Shown: piece by piece, positions 48,283 through 57,215 of the stretch | Layout of the letters: each line of letters opens with the position of its first letter | Numbering within the stretch: the stretch's first letter is position 1 | Assembly: GCF_009792795.1 (NCBI RefSeq) | Contig: NZ_VKHQ01000003.1 | Location: 797,601-861,600, forward strand | Direction: 5' to 3' | DNA from: Cognatiluteimonas profundi | Lineage (GTDB): Bacteria > Pseudomonadota > Gammaproteobacteria > Xanthomonadales > Xanthomonadaceae | Length of the DNA stretch: 64,000 bases | Notes under the pieces: generated by a model | Database searches by the model: none | What the model was told of the DNA's origin: nothing | What the model saw: the letters and a program-made list of their open reading frames with translations, nothing else | Position numbers and translations under genes: made by a program

Positions 48283-48837
48283 TCAGGGCACTGCATAGAT
48301 GGATTGCAACATCACCTGCGCGCGATCGGCAGCATCGCTGCGCGCGGTGATTCGATAGCGGCGCTCGGTACCGGAACATTCAGCATCGGGCGAGACGTCG
48401 CCGCTGGTGGTGCAGCTGCCGTGGGGCGGGACATCGTCCGCCAGCAACTCGACGATGTACTTCGGGGTTGCGGTCTTGTTGCCCAGGTTCACCACGGCGG
48501 ATGGAGCCGATGCCCACACCGTCGGATCCTGCCAGACCGGCGTCACGACAGCCGGGTCCGGCTTGGCGCACAAACCATTCAGGCAGCCGCTTCCCACGAC
48601 GCCGCCGCCGGGAAGCGTCGGCTTGCCGGCAGCCACGGCTTCGCCTTCGCGCAACGCGGCTTCCGCGGCCTGGAAACTCAGGCTGCGATCGACCTGGTTG
48701 GCGCTCATGCGCTCTTCCATCAGCGTGCCACGCAAGCTGGCCAAGCCAAGCAGCGTCATCACCAGCAGCAGGATCAACACGACCGCGAGGGCGACACCGC
48801 GTTGGGTTTGGGGACGACTGGATGATCCGCGATTCAT
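48283..48837 (-). CDS. pilX: Type IV pilus minor pilin PilX
   Basis: A 184-residue inner-membrane pilin with an N-terminal hydrophobic helix after RG-VALAVVLILLLVMTLLGL. Its cleavage site is less canonical, as is usual for PilX/GspK-like members. Two Cys pairs are in the C-terminal domain (GSGCLNGLC and GSCTTS...AECSG). Its start overlaps the pilW stop by four bases and its stop is 13 bp before pilY1. Confidence 0.9.
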   Translation of the reverse strand: MNRGSSSRPQTQRGVALAVVLILLLVMTLLGLASLRGTLMEERMSANQVDRSLSFQAAEAALREGEAVAAGKPTLPGGGVVGSGCLNGLCAKPDPAVVTPVWQDPTVWASAPSAVVNLGNKTATPKYIVELLADDVPPHGSCTTSGDVSPDAECSGTERRYRITARSDAADRAQVMLQSIYAVP

Positions 48838-49877
48838 AGCGCGCGATTCCGAAGGGTGACGATGTGTTGGAGGCCCCGCTGGAGCACGGCCTGGTCCGTA
48901 CCGACCTTGTCCTCGCCTTCCATGACCATGTCGATGCTCACGGCCACGACCTTCGCCCAGTCGGCCGTGGCGATCGCGCTGGCTCCGACATAGCTGGAGG
49001 CGCCCTGCACCAGGTACGTCAGCTGCATGTCGCGCACGCCCTGGGTGATCTCGTTGTTGACGACGCTCAGGGTGCCGCCGGTGTTCTTGACGTTGCTCAG
49101 GTACAACGAGCGACTGGGCTGGCCGTTGTAAGTGCGGCCGTTGTAGCCGATGTACCAGCGGGTGGCGCGCAGCTTAGCCAGGACCGCCGGCTGGTGGTCG
49201 CCGAAGTCATAGGCATTGCCGTTGGTGTCGGTGCAATCGGTCGGGAAGCCCAGGCCCTTGCTGCAATTCCCGGGAGTGCCGGTGCCGTTGTTGTGGACGA
49301 CGTTGACGCCCAGGTTGACGTTGGTGATCTGGAAAATCGCGGCATGGTCGAAATTGCAGACCATCGCGATGTCGCCGTCATGCAGGTCGTTGTTGGGGTC
49401 GTTCACCTTGATGTCCGACGAGGTATGGCCTGGCATCGTCACCACGGCCAGGCCGCTCGATACGGACGATTTGAGCTCGATGGCGTCGGTGCCGGCGACC
49501 CGCAGGAATTTTGTCGTGCCGAATAGCGGCCCACCGCTGAAATCTGTTCCGCCGTCATAGCCTTTGATCCCGCCCGCGAAATCCGTATACCAGTTGCCGC
49601 TGGGCGAGTTGACGACGTTGGCGACGCTGAGCCCTTTCTCGCAGGCATTGCCGGCGCCCTCGCGCACGTCGCGCGACATGAGCTCGAACGCCGTGCGTTG
49701 GCTCTCCTGGATGCGGCCCAGGCTTTCCGACGCGGTGTAGGTCTTGCGGTTGGTGACGAACAACGTCAACGCCGCGCCTGTCACGATCAGGCCCAGCACG
49801 AGCGCCACCATCAGCTCGATCAGGGTGACGCCGCGCATCGGCGCCGGGGAGCGGAACTGGAATCGGATTGGATTCAT
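48834..49877 (-). CDS. pilW: Type IV pilus minor pilin PilW
   Basis: A 347-residue prepilin with site G-VTLIE in MRGVTLIELMVALVLGLIVT and a large C-terminal domain containing NACEKGL, VCNFDHA, NCSKGLGF and DCTDTNG cysteines. The start ATG at 49877 overlaps the pilV stop by four bases. A longer in-frame extension upstream is only pilV in another frame. Confidence 0.92.
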   Translation of the reverse strand: MNPIRFQFRSPAPMRGVTLIELMVALVLGLIVTGAALTLFVTNRKTYTASESLGRIQESQRTAFELMSRDVREGAGNACEKGLSVANVVNSPSGNWYTDFAGGIKGYDGGTDFSGGPLFGTTKFLRVAGTDAIELKSSVSSGLAVVTMPGHTSSDIKVNDPNNDLHDGDIAMVCNFDHAAIFQITNVNLGVNVVHNNGTGTPGNCSKGLGFPTDCTDTNGNAYDFGDHQPAVLAKLRATRWYIGYNGRTYNGQPSRSLYLSNVKNTGGTLSVVNNEITQGVRDMQLTYLVQGASSYVGASAIATADWAKVVAVSIDMVMEGEDKVGTDQAVLQRGLQHIVTLRNRAL

Positions 49878-50359
49878 AGCCGGGTCTGCGTTTCCACGGT
49901 GTGGGTCGCGGCATTGGTCGCGTCCGTCGCATTGGCGCTGGTGCCGCGGGAATCGTCCCATTGCACCTTGATGTCGCAGGCGAGGCTTCCGCAGGCAATC
50001 TGTCCGCAGGCGCTGTCGCCGAGAGTGCTGTGGAGCGATGTGATCCAGTTGTGCAGGTCGTTTGCCGCCAGGTCGCCGGTATCGGGGGCGTTGCAGGTCA
50101 TCGTGGCGAGGTCGTATCCGCCGATACGGGCCACGGCCAGGTTGGCGCGCATCGCGTCCAGGATGGCGTAGGTCTGCACCGTCGCCTGGCTGTGCTCCAT
50201 TGCGCTCTGGCTGTTGCGCAGGCTCGCCGCCTGCAACGCGGCGATGCCGAGCATGCCGAAGGCGAGGATGACGACGGCGATCAGGACTTCGATCAAACCG
50301 ACGCCGGCGATGTTGCGTGGCGTGCTGCGGCGTGACTGTCGGATGGGCATGGGCTTCAC
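49874..50359 (-). CDS. pilV: Type IV pilus minor pilin PilV
   Basis: A 161-residue prepilin with site G-VGLIEVLIAVVILAFGMLG and a Cys-containing globular domain (ATMTCNAP, SACGQIACGSLACDI). Overlaps of four bases with fimT upstream and pilW downstream show translational coupling. An alternative ATG lies three codons in (50350). Confidence 0.92.
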   Translation of the reverse strand: MKPMPIRQSRRSTPRNIAGVGLIEVLIAVVILAFGMLGIAALQAASLRNSQSAMEHSQATVQTYAILDAMRANLAVARIGGYDLATMTCNAPDTGDLAANDLHNWITSLHSTLGDSACGQIACGSLACDIKVQWDDSRGTSANATDATNAATHTVETQTRL

Positions 50360-50967
50360 GGGACGTAGTTCGCGGGTGTGTTGCAGGCGGCGCTCTCGTT
50401 TTCGGAGGCAATGGAAACAGCGCTGCCGAACCCGATGTTCACGTGCCGCACGTTTTCCGCCGGGCGCCTGGTCGGGATGCAGACATCGAGGCTGCCACTG
50501 AGAAGCGCGGTGCCGGTGTTGTCACGGGCAAGCCCGTCGGACCGCACGATGAGCTTCCCCGCCGGCAGCTGGGCGCTCACCAGGACCTGCACCGGCGCCT
50601 TGATCAGGCTGGTGCGCAACAGCGTGTCGGCAGGGATGGGAGGAGTCGCCGTGTTATCGAATGTCCCGTTGGCGTTCTCATCGACGAAGGTGATCCAGCC
50701 GCCGGTGGTGCTGGTCAAGCCGCTGCAAGCCGGGGTCGTGAGATTGGGGGCGTCGCTCAGGCAGACGACGGCACGCCGGTTGCGGCGCAGCGATTCCATC
50801 TTCGCCGTCTGGATCGACGCGACCATCTCGTTGGCCGCGCTGGAAAGCCGGTTGGAGTTGACGATCGACTCGAAGCTGGGGATGGCGAAGGACAGGACGA
50901 TCGCCATCACGGCAAGCGCCACCATCAGCTCGATCAGCGTGAAACCCGCTTGACGCGTCTTCCCCAT
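50356..50967 (-). CDS. fimT: Type IV pilus minor pilin FimT/GspH-type, first gene of minor-pilin operon
   Basis: A 203-residue prepilin with site G-FTLIE in RQAGFTLIELMVALAVMAIV. The GspH-type domain has VCLSDAP...ACSG and DVCIPT cysteines and the typical segment TGGWITFVDENANGTFD. The ATG at 50967 gives a short basic leader; an earlier in-frame start at 51000 is less likely. No sigma-54 promoter was identified by eye. Confidence 0.88.
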   Translation of the reverse strand: MGKTRQAGFTLIELMVALAVMAIVLSFAIPSFESIVNSNRLSSAANEMVASIQTAKMESLRRNRRAVVCLSDAPNLTTPACSGLTSTTGGWITFVDENANGTFDNTATPPIPADTLLRTSLIKAPVQVLVSAQLPAGKLIVRSDGLARDNTGTALLSGSLDVCIPTRRPAENVRHVNIGFGSAVSIASENESAACNTPANYVP

Positions 50968-51098
50968 GTCCCGCCATCTCCACCCCTGGGCAGGCTGCAC
51001 TCTTGGCGCCCGGCCGGGCAGCTTGCAAGCTCTACCGGACGAGCGGCGGCCCCGGGTGGACGGGCGCTACCTGCCGGGGGGATGCGCCGCCCCTGGCC

Positions 51099-52511
51099 TC
51101 AGGCCACGATCTGGTAGCAGGGCTTGTAGTCCCCGGCGATCTTCATCCGGCGCTGGGCGACGAATGCGCGCAGCAGCGCGTCCAGGGCCTGCATCATGTC
51201 CGGGTCGCCGTGGATCTGGTACGGGCCGTACTGTTCAACGCGCTGGATGCCCTCTTCCTTGACGTTGCCGGCGACGATGCCGGAGAAGGCGCGTCGCAGG
51301 TCGGCGGCCAGATCCGATGGTTTGCGGCCGTGGTGGAGGTCGAGCGCGGCCATCGCTTCATGGGTCGGCACGAACGGCTGCTGGAACGGCAGCGGGATGT
51401 CGAGCGACCAGTTGAAGTAGAACGAATCCTTGTTGGCGAGCCGGTACTCGCGGACGTCGCGGATGCCCCGCGCGATCTGCCGGGCGACTTCGGCGCAATC
51501 GCCGGTGACGATGCGGTAGCGCGCGGTCGCCGCTTCGCCCAGCGTCAGCCGCAGGAACTGGTCGATCTGCTGGAAATACGGCGCCGCCGACGTGGGCCCG
51601 GCGAAGACCAGCGGGAATGGCAGGTGCGCGTTCTCTTCGCGCAGCAGGATGCCGAGCAGGTAGAGGATTTCCTCGCAGGTACCGACGCCACCGGGAAACA
51701 CCACGAAACCGTGGCCCATGCGCACGAACGATTCGAGCCGCTTCTCGATGTCCGGCATGATCACCAGGTGGTTGACGATCGGGTTGGGCGATTCGGCCGC
51801 GATGATCCCGGGCTCGGTGATGCCGATGTAGCGCGTCTGCAGCCGCCGTTGTTTCGCGTGCCCGATGGTCGCGCCCTTCATCGGCCCCTTCATCGCGCCT
51901 GGGCCGCACCCGGTGCAGATGTCCAGGTTGCGCAGGCCGAGCTCGTAGCCGGTCGCCTTGCTGAAGTTGTATTCGTCGCGATTGATCGAATGTCCGCCCC
52001 AGCACACCACCAGGTTGGGCTGCGATGGATGCAGGACCCGTGCGTTGCGCAGCAGCCGGAACACGGCGTCGGTGATGCCGGCCGAGGTGCCGAGTTCATT
52101 CGCGTAGTCCGGCGCGAGTTCGACCGAGGTGTAGACGAGGTCGCGCACGACCGCGAACAACAGCTCCGCCACGCCGGTGATGATGCGGCCATCGACGAAT
52201 GCCATGCCCGGGGCGCCCACGAGTTCCAGGCGCAATCCGCGATCCTGCTGCAGGACATGGATATCGAAATCCGGATACATCTCGCGCGCCGCGCGGGGAT
52301 CGTCGGCGGTGCTGCCGGTGGTCAGCACGGCCAGCGCGCAACGTCGCAACAGCTCGTGCATGCCGCCGGCGGACGCGTCCCGCAGGCGCATCACTTCCTC
52401 GCGCGACAGCACGTCCAGCCCGCCACGCGGATAGATGCTGGCATCGACGCTCGGAAGCCTCGCCGTATGGATGTCGCTGACCGCCGCATCGCCCACTGTC
52501 ACGTCATCCAT
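51099..52511 (-). CDS. ppnN: Pyrimidine/purine nucleotide 5'-monophosphate nucleosidase, PpnN type (LOG family)
   Basis: A 470-residue enzyme that cleaves the N-glycosidic bond of nucleotides to base and ribose 5-phosphate; in E. coli it is stimulated by (p)ppGpp. The LOG/lysine-decarboxylase-like Rossmann core (about 150-370) holds the signature FVVFPGGVGTCEEILYL (PGGxGTxxE) and the related VVCWGGHSI and CTGCGPGAMKGPMKG. N- and C-terminal extensions match the YgdH form. ATG at 52511 has AAGGA eight bases upstream; an ATG at 52556 overlapping the marC stop would add 15 residues. Confidence 0.92.
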   Translation of the reverse strand: MDDVTVGDAAVSDIHTARLPSVDASIYPRGGLDVLSREEVMRLRDASAGGMHELLRRCALAVLTTGSTADDPRAAREMYPDFDIHVLQQDRGLRLELVGAPGMAFVDGRIITGVAELLFAVVRDLVYTSVELAPDYANELGTSAGITDAVFRLLRNARVLHPSQPNLVVCWGGHSINRDEYNFSKATGYELGLRNLDICTGCGPGAMKGPMKGATIGHAKQRRLQTRYIGITEPGIIAAESPNPIVNHLVIMPDIEKRLESFVRMGHGFVVFPGGVGTCEEILYLLGILLREENAHLPFPLVFAGPTSAAPYFQQIDQFLRLTLGEAATARYRIVTGDCAEVARQIARGIRDVREYRLANKDSFYFNWSLDIPLPFQQPFVPTHEAMAALDLHHGRKPSDLAADLRRAFSGIVAGNVKEEGIQRVEQYGPYQIHGDPDMMQALDALLRAFVAQRRMKIAGDYKPCYQIVA

Positions 52512-52555
52512 TGTTGGATCCTTCTTGGACTGCGGCGCGGGCGGCGTCTGCGCCA

Positions 52556-53158
52556 TCACGCCGCTGCCGGGGCAAGCCGCAGGTAGGTGATCAGGCCGTC
52601 GAGCAGCATCTGCACCGAAATGGCGACGATCACCATGCCCATCAGGCGCTCGATGGCGGTGAGCACCCGCGAACCGAGCCATTTGTACAGGTAGGTCGAC
52701 GAGAACAGGATGGCGGCGGTCGCAACCCACGCGATCATCAGCGCCAGGCTCCACGCGCCCATGCGGTCGGGCTCCTGGCTGCCCATCAACATGACCGCCG
52801 CCATTCCCGATGGGCCGGCGATCAGCGGAATGGCCATCGGCACGATGAAGGGTTCGCCCTCGGGCAACTCCCCCATCAGGCCTTCCGGCGGCGGGAAGAT
52901 CATCCGCAGGCCGATCAGGAACAACACGATGCCACCGGCGATCGAGACCGATTCCTGCCGCAGGTGCATCAGGCCGAGCGCATAGCGACCGCCCCACAGG
53001 AACAGCATCAGCACCACCAGCGCGATCAGCATCTCGCGGGCGAGCACCACGCGCTGGCGTTGCGGAGGCAGCGTCCGCAACAGTCCGAGGAATACCGGGA
53101 TGTTGCCCAGCGGATCCAGGATGAGGAACAGCAGCAACGCCGCCGAGGCGATCGTCAT
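52556..53158 (-). CDS. MarC-family integral membrane protein
   Basis: A 200-residue protein with six predicted membrane helices. The first repeat has LLLFLILDPLGNIPVFL and the second FIVPMAIPLIAGPSGMAAVM, the two conserved MarC signatures. Transport function is not established for the family. The ATG at 53158 overlaps the SDR stop (ATGA). An upstream in-frame ATG at 53173 lies inside the SDR gene. Confidence 0.88.
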   Translation of the reverse strand: MTIASAALLLFLILDPLGNIPVFLGLLRTLPPQRQRVVLAREMLIALVVLMLFLWGGRYALGLMHLRQESVSIAGGIVLFLIGLRMIFPPPEGLMGELPEGEPFIVPMAIPLIAGPSGMAAVMLMGSQEPDRMGAWSLALMIAWVATAAILFSSTYLYKWLGSRVLTAIERLMGMVIVAISVQMLLDGLITYLRLAPAAA

Positions 53159-53910
53159 GGCGTGAGGTTCCACACCTGCCCGCGCCGGTCGATTCCCGCT
53201 GCCGACAACAGGGTGACGCAGGCGTCGGCATACAGCGCCGGATCGCGCGCCAGCAAGTCGTCTTCCTCGACATAGGCCATCGCGCGCAGGCCGGTGCGCA
53301 TCGGACCCGGTTGCAGCGCGCTGACACGGATCGGACCGTTGGCGAGCTCCGCGTGCAGGATGGCGACCAGCGCGTCCAGCCCATGCTGGGCGACGCCATA
53401 GCCGCCCCAGAACGCCTGGCGCGTCTGCGCAAGATCATTGCGCGTGAAGACGACTGCCGCGTCCGCCGACTTCGCCAACAACGGCAGGCATGCCTGCGTC
53501 AGCCACCAGGGCGCGGTGAGGTTGACGTGGATCGCGCGTGCGAACGCCGCCGGATCGGTGTGCAGCAGCGGCGTCAGTCCGCGGAATTGCGCCGCGCAGT
53601 GCAGCACGCCATCCAGGTGCCCGAGTTCGGATTCCACGCGCGTGGCGAGCTCGGCGTAGTCGTCGGGCGACGCGCCTTCCAGGTCCAGCGGATAGAGCAG
53701 GGCCTCGCCGCCATCGCTGGCGATGCGATCGTGGAGCCGGTTCAGGCGCGGCACCTTGCGCCCGAGCAGGACCACGGTCGCGCCCGCCTTCGCGCATGCG
53801 ACGGATGCCGCCTGGCCCAGGCCGCCGTGGGCGCCAGTGACCAGCACGACGCGGCCGTGCAGGGGCGTCGCAGCGATGTCGCCGTCAGTGTCCGCCGTCG
53901 CCGCGCTCAC
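53155..53910 (-). CDS. SDR-family oxidoreductase-like protein with altered catalytic residues
   Basis: A 251-residue Rossmann protein of the short-chain dehydrogenase family, YciK-like. The cofactor loop GAHGGLGQAAS (TGxxxGxG) and the NAG-like HCAAQ are present. The catalytic tetrad is not: where YxxxK is expected it reads YGVAQ, and the upstream Ser is replaced in FTRNDLAQTRQ. Nucleotide binding is likely, and normal dehydrogenase chemistry is doubtful. It overlaps grxD and marC by four bases each. Confidence 0.85.
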   Translation of the reverse strand: MSAATADTDGDIAATPLHGRVVLVTGAHGGLGQAASVACAKAGATVVLLGRKVPRLNRLHDRIASDGGEALLYPLDLEGASPDDYAELATRVESELGHLDGVLHCAAQFRGLTPLLHTDPAAFARAIHVNLTAPWWLTQACLPLLAKSADAAVVFTRNDLAQTRQAFWGGYGVAQHGLDALVAILHAELANGPIRVSALQPGPMRTGLRAMAYVEEDDLLARDPALYADACVTLLSAAGIDRRGQVWNLTP

Positions 53911-54227
53911 GCCTTCTGCGTCTCCGCGATCATGCGCGCCAGCTCACCGGACTCGTACAGCTCCATGGTGATGTCGCAACCGCCAATGAGCTCCCCGTTG
54001 ATGAACAACTGCGGGAACGTGGGCCAGTTGGAATAGCGCGGCAGGTTGGCGCGGACCTCCGGTTCTTCGAGCACGTTGATCGTGTGCAGGTCGGTGGCGC
54101 CGGCGGCCTTCAGCGCCTGGATCGTGCGACTGGAAAAACCGCACATCGGGAACTGCGGTGTCCCCTTCATGAACAATACGATCGGGTGGCCTTCGACCTC
54201 GGCCTTGAGCTGCTCCAGCACTGGCAT
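53907..54227 (-). CDS. grxD: Monothiol glutaredoxin Grx4-type
   Basis: A 106-residue monothiol glutaredoxin with active site CGFS in PMCGFSSRTIQ and the GSH-binding WPTFPQLFINGELIGG. Family members carry and deliver 2Fe-2S clusters, often with BolA. The ATG at 54227 has AGGAG eight bases upstream. It heads an overlapping operon with the SDR, marC and ppnN genes. Confidence 0.95.
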   Translation of the reverse strand: MPVLEQLKAEVEGHPIVLFMKGTPQFPMCGFSSRTIQALKAAGATDLHTINVLEEPEVRANLPRYSNWPTFPQLFINGELIGGCDITMELYESGELARMIAETQKA

Positions 54228-54409
54228 GGATATTTCTCCTGCGTGATCGCCGCATCGACCTTTGATGGGGCGGTAACGCGACGTGGGGTTAGAATCGCCA
54301 TTGTAAGCCTTCGTCCTGACCCGGCTGCTTCCGGCCTTGCCCCTGCGCGCCCGCAAGCGGCGACCCAGGCCGATGCGACGCCCGACCTACCCTCGCAAAA
54401 GGAATGCCC

Positions 54410-54988
54410 ATGGCCATCGAACTGCCACCCCTGCCCTTCGAACGCACCGCGCTGGAGCCGCATATCTCCGGCGAAACAATCGATTACCACTATGGCAAGC
54501 ACCACAAGGCCTATGTGGACAACCTCAACAAGATGATCCTCGGCACGCCGTTCGAGGCGATGTCGCTGGAGGACATCGTCCGCAAGGCGCAGGGCGCGAT
54601 GTTCAACAACGCCGCCCAGGTCTGGAACCACAGCTTCTATTGGAACTGTCTGAAGCCTGGCGCCAGCGGCGAGCCTTCCGGCAAGCTCGCCGATGCGATC
54701 ACCAAGGCCTTTGGCAGCTTCGACGCCTTCAAGGAGCAGTTCAGCGACCTGGCGGTCAAGACCTTCGGATCGGGCTGGGCCTGGCTGGTGCAGCGACCGG
54801 ACGGCGCGCTTGCGCTGGTCAGCACCTCCAACGCCGTCACCCCGCTCACGGGCGAAGACACCGCGCTGCTGACCTGCGATGTGTGGGAGCACGCGTATTA
54901 CATCGACTATCGCAATGCGCGCCCGAAGTACGTTGAGGCGTTCTGGAACCTGGTCAATTGGGAGTTTGCGGCGTCGAACATGCGTTGA
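54410..54988 (+). CDS. sodB: Iron superoxide dismutase
   Basis: A 192-residue cytosolic Fe-SOD. Metal ligands are His in YHYGKHHKAYV, His in WNHSFYWNC, and Asp and His in TCDVWEHAYYID. The Gln in NNAAQVWNH and the form FGSGWAW mark the iron type. The ATG at 54410 has AAGGA at good distance; the ATG at 54404 directly abuts the same site and is less likely. A terminator follows at 55012-55042. It is divergent from grxD. Confidence 0.96.
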   Translation: MAIELPPLPFERTALEPHISGETIDYHYGKHHKAYVDNLNKMILGTPFEAMSLEDIVRKAQGAMFNNAAQVWNHSFYWNCLKPGASGEPSGKLADAITKAFGSFDAFKEQFSDLAVKTFGSGWAWLVQRPDGALALVSTSNAVTPLTGEDTALLTCDVWEHAYYIDYRNARPKYVEAFWNLVNWEFAASNMR

Positions 54989-55011
54989 CGCGCAAGCTTC
55001 ATGATTTTGGG

Positions 55012-55042
55012 ACGGCCGGGGAAACCTGGCCGTTTCTGTTTT
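55012..55042 (+). terminator. Terminator of sodB
   Basis: A nine-bp stem ACGGCCGGG/CCTGGCCGT with one G-T pair and a GAAA tetraloop, followed by TTCTGTTTT. It starts 24 bp after the sodB stop. Confidence 0.88.
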
Positions 55043-55061
55043 GTGGGTGGTCATGCCGGCA

Positions 55062-55155
55062 GCGCTTCAATGCTTTCGCAGTTGGCGGCGCTCGCTTGAG
55101 CAAATGCTTGCCTGCGGCGCTTGAACGCTTTCGCCGTTGGCGAAAGCGTTGAAGC
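55062..55155. repeat. Two diverged direct repeats (period 55 bp), second folding as a hairpin
   Basis: GCGCTTCAATGCTTTCGC at 55062 recurs as GCGCTTGAACGCTTTCGC at 55117, each followed by GTTGGCG nearby. The second copy continues into its own complement: AACGCTTTCGCC-GTT-GGCGAAAGCGTT is a perfect 12-bp stem (55124-55150). The element fills the space between sodB and the purK stop. It lacks a T-tract, so it is more like an intergenic repeat than a terminator. Confidence 0.6.
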
Positions 55156-55184
55156 AAACCCCAGATTCAATACGAAGGCGAAAA

Positions 55185-56327
55185 TCAGCCCCGCAAGCGC
55201 TCGATCACCGGAGCAACCTGCTCCCCGCGCCCCAACGCCTCGCCTACCCGGCGTAATGCTTCCGCCAGCTGATCGGGGCTGTCGGCGCGCAACGTCGCAT
55301 GGCCGACCTTGCGGCCCTTGCGGGGATCCTTTCCATAGTCGTGCCAATGACCGCCTGCCTCGCGCAGGACCGCATTCGCATCGGGCATGCTGCCGATCCA
55401 GTTGAGCATGCAGGCATGGCCAAGCACTCGCGTCGCACCCAACGGGAGTCCGAGCACGGCGCGCAGGTGGTTCTCGAATTGCGATGTCTCGGCGCCCTCG
55501 ATCGTCCAGTGACCGGAGTTGTGCACGCGCGGCGCCAGCTCATTCGCGAGCAGGACGCCATCGCGACAGAACAGCTCCAGCGCGAAGACGCCGACATAGT
55601 CGAGTGCATCGGCAAGCTTGCGCGCGTGGCCATGTGCGGTCTCGACCAAGGCCGCGTCAGCCATCGCCGGCGCGAGGCTCGCCGACAACACGCCGTCGAC
55701 ATGCCAGTTCTCGGTCAACGGCCATGCGCGGAATTCGCCGTCGCGTCCGCGCATCGCCACCACGGACAGCTCGCGCTGGAAGGCGACGAAACCTTCCAGG
55801 ATCAATCCGACCGTCGTCGCCTGTGCGCCCAGCGCCGTCCACGCCGCCCCGGCATCCTCGCTGGAACGGATGCGGAACTGACCCTTGCCGTCGTAGCCGA
55901 GGCGACGGGTCTTGAGGATCGCAGGCGTGCCGATGCGGGCCAGCGCGGCATCGAGGTCCTCGCGCGATGCGATGGCCGCGAACGGCGGCACCGGAATGCC
56001 CAACTCGACGAACAATGTTTTTTCCGCCAGGCGATCCTGCGCGGTCGCCAGCGCACGCGGGCTGGGGAACACCGGCACGCGCTCGCTGAGCCACTGTGCC
56101 GATTCGGACGGGACGTTCTCGAAATCGAACGTGGCGACGTCGATGCGCGATGCGAATTCCGCCAGCGCGGCTGTATCGCGGTAGTCGCCCACCACCATCG
56201 GGGCGAACTGTCCGGCGCAGGCATCGGCGGCCGAATCCATGACCAGGAAACGCAATCCCAGTGGCGCGCCGGAGAGCGCAAGCATGCGTGCCAGCTGGCC
56301 GCCGCCTAGGATGCCGACCGTCGTCAT
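55185..56327 (-). CDS. purK: 5-(carboxyamino)imidazole ribonucleotide synthase
   Basis: A 380-residue ATP-grasp enzyme converting AIR, ATP and bicarbonate to N5-CAIR in purine synthesis. The N-terminal domain starts TVGILGGGQLARMLALSG. The ATP-grasp core has ILKTRRLGYDGKGQF and the metal/phosphate segment NELAPRVHNSGHWTIEG. The start is not sure: ATG at 56327 matches the family N-terminus, but an in-frame ATG at 56381 would overlap purE. It is 34 bp downstream of purE. Confidence 0.95.
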   Translation of the reverse strand: MTTVGILGGGQLARMLALSGAPLGLRFLVMDSAADACAGQFAPMVVGDYRDTAALAEFASRIDVATFDFENVPSESAQWLSERVPVFPSPRALATAQDRLAEKTLFVELGIPVPPFAAIASREDLDAALARIGTPAILKTRRLGYDGKGQFRIRSSEDAGAAWTALGAQATTVGLILEGFVAFQRELSVVAMRGRDGEFRAWPLTENWHVDGVLSASLAPAMADAALVETAHGHARKLADALDYVGVFALELFCRDGVLLANELAPRVHNSGHWTIEGAETSQFENHLRAVLGLPLGATRVLGHACMLNWIGSMPDANAVLREAGGHWHDYGKDPRKGRKVGHATLRADSPDQLAEALRRVGEALGRGEQVAPVIERLRG

Positions 56328-56361
56328 CGCCGCGCCTGCGCTTGCGTCGGTGCCATGCGCG

Positions 56362-56886
56362 TCAGTTGCGCGGATCGTCATTGGCACGGACATCGGCGGT
56401 CTGTCGTTCGCGATAGGCCGCAAGCGCCTGTGCGATGCCCGCGTCATGTGCTGCGAGCATGGCGGCCGCGAACAACGCGGCGTTGGCGGCGCCGGCGTTT
56501 CCGATGGCGAAGGTGGCCACCGGGATACCCGCGGGCATCTGCACGATCGACAGCAGCGAGTCGAGTCCGCCGAGCGTCTTGCTTTGCACCGGGACGCCAA
56601 GCACGGGGACCGCGGTCTTGGCCGCGAGCATGCCGGGTAGATGCGCCGCGCCGCCTGCACCGGCGATGATCGCGCGCAGTCCGCGCCCATGTGCTGTCGC
56701 CGCGTATTCGAAGAGGACGTCGGGCGTGCGATGCGCGGAGACGACGCGGACTTCATGCGCGACGCCGAGCTTCTCCAGGATCGCGACCGCGTGTTGCATC
56801 GTCTCCCAGTCCGAGCGAGAACCCATCACGACGCCAACGGTCGGGGTTGTGTGCGCCGTCGCCGGGCTTGTCTGGTTGGCAGGCAT
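56362..56886 (-). CDS. purE: N5-CAIR mutase
   Basis: A 174-residue class I PurE. The CAIR-binding loops [27 protein letters not shown] and [16 protein letters not shown] are intact, and the C-terminal helix swaps between subunits of the octamer. It interconverts N5-CAIR and CAIR, directly after PurK. The ATG at 56886 is preferred over the in-frame start 18 bp upstream. Confidence 0.96.
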   Translation of the reverse strand: MPANQTSPATAHTTPTVGVVMGSRSDWETMQHAVAILEKLGVAHEVRVVSAHRTPDVLFEYAATAHGRGLRAIIAGAGGAAHLPGMLAAKTAVPVLGVPVQSKTLGGLDSLLSIVQMPAGIPVATFAIGNAGAANAALFAAAMLAAHDAGIAQALAAYRERQTADVRANDDPRN

Positions 56887-56945
56887 GGTCGTCCCCCGTC
56901 GCAAAGACGTATTCTACCGGCCTCCCGCACGAGTCCGGTATTGCC

Positions 56946-57215
56946 ATGGACCGCAAGCTGCTCGAAATCCTCGCTTGCCCCGCGACCCGCCAGCCATTGG
57001 CGATGCTGGAGGCGCGTGGACTGGACGTGCTGAATCGTGCCGTCGCCGACGGTGGCGTCCATCGCGTCGATGGATCCGTCCAGGACGAGCGCGTGAAGGA
57101 AGCATTGGTGACGCGCGACCGCAAGCTGGCGTATCGCATCGAGGATGGCATCCCGGTGCTGCTTGTCGAGGAAGCGATCGCGCTCGGCCAGATCCCGGAT
57201 TTTCCAGCCGCGTGA
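56946..57215 (+). CDS. Trm112-like small protein without zinc cysteines
   Basis: An 89-residue member of the Trm112/YcaR family. It keeps the frame MDRKLLEILACP...PL at the start and YRIEDGIPVLLVEEA at the end. The second Cys of the usual CPxC is Thr here (CPAT) and the second Cys pair is absent, with an insertion of about 25 residues between. Zinc binding is therefore unlikely. Its stop overlaps the nadC start (GTGA). Confidence 0.82.
   Translation: MDRKLLEILACPATRQPLAMLEARGLDVLNRAVADGGVHRVDGSVQDERVKEALVTRDRKLAYRIEDGIPVLLVEEAIALGQIPDFPAA

Noticed and set aside
51099..53438. A 779-codon frame that would fuse ppnN to sequence upstream
   Set aside because: The extra N-terminal part is marC and the SDR gene read in another frame. 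The ppnN start at 52511 has a good ribosome site.
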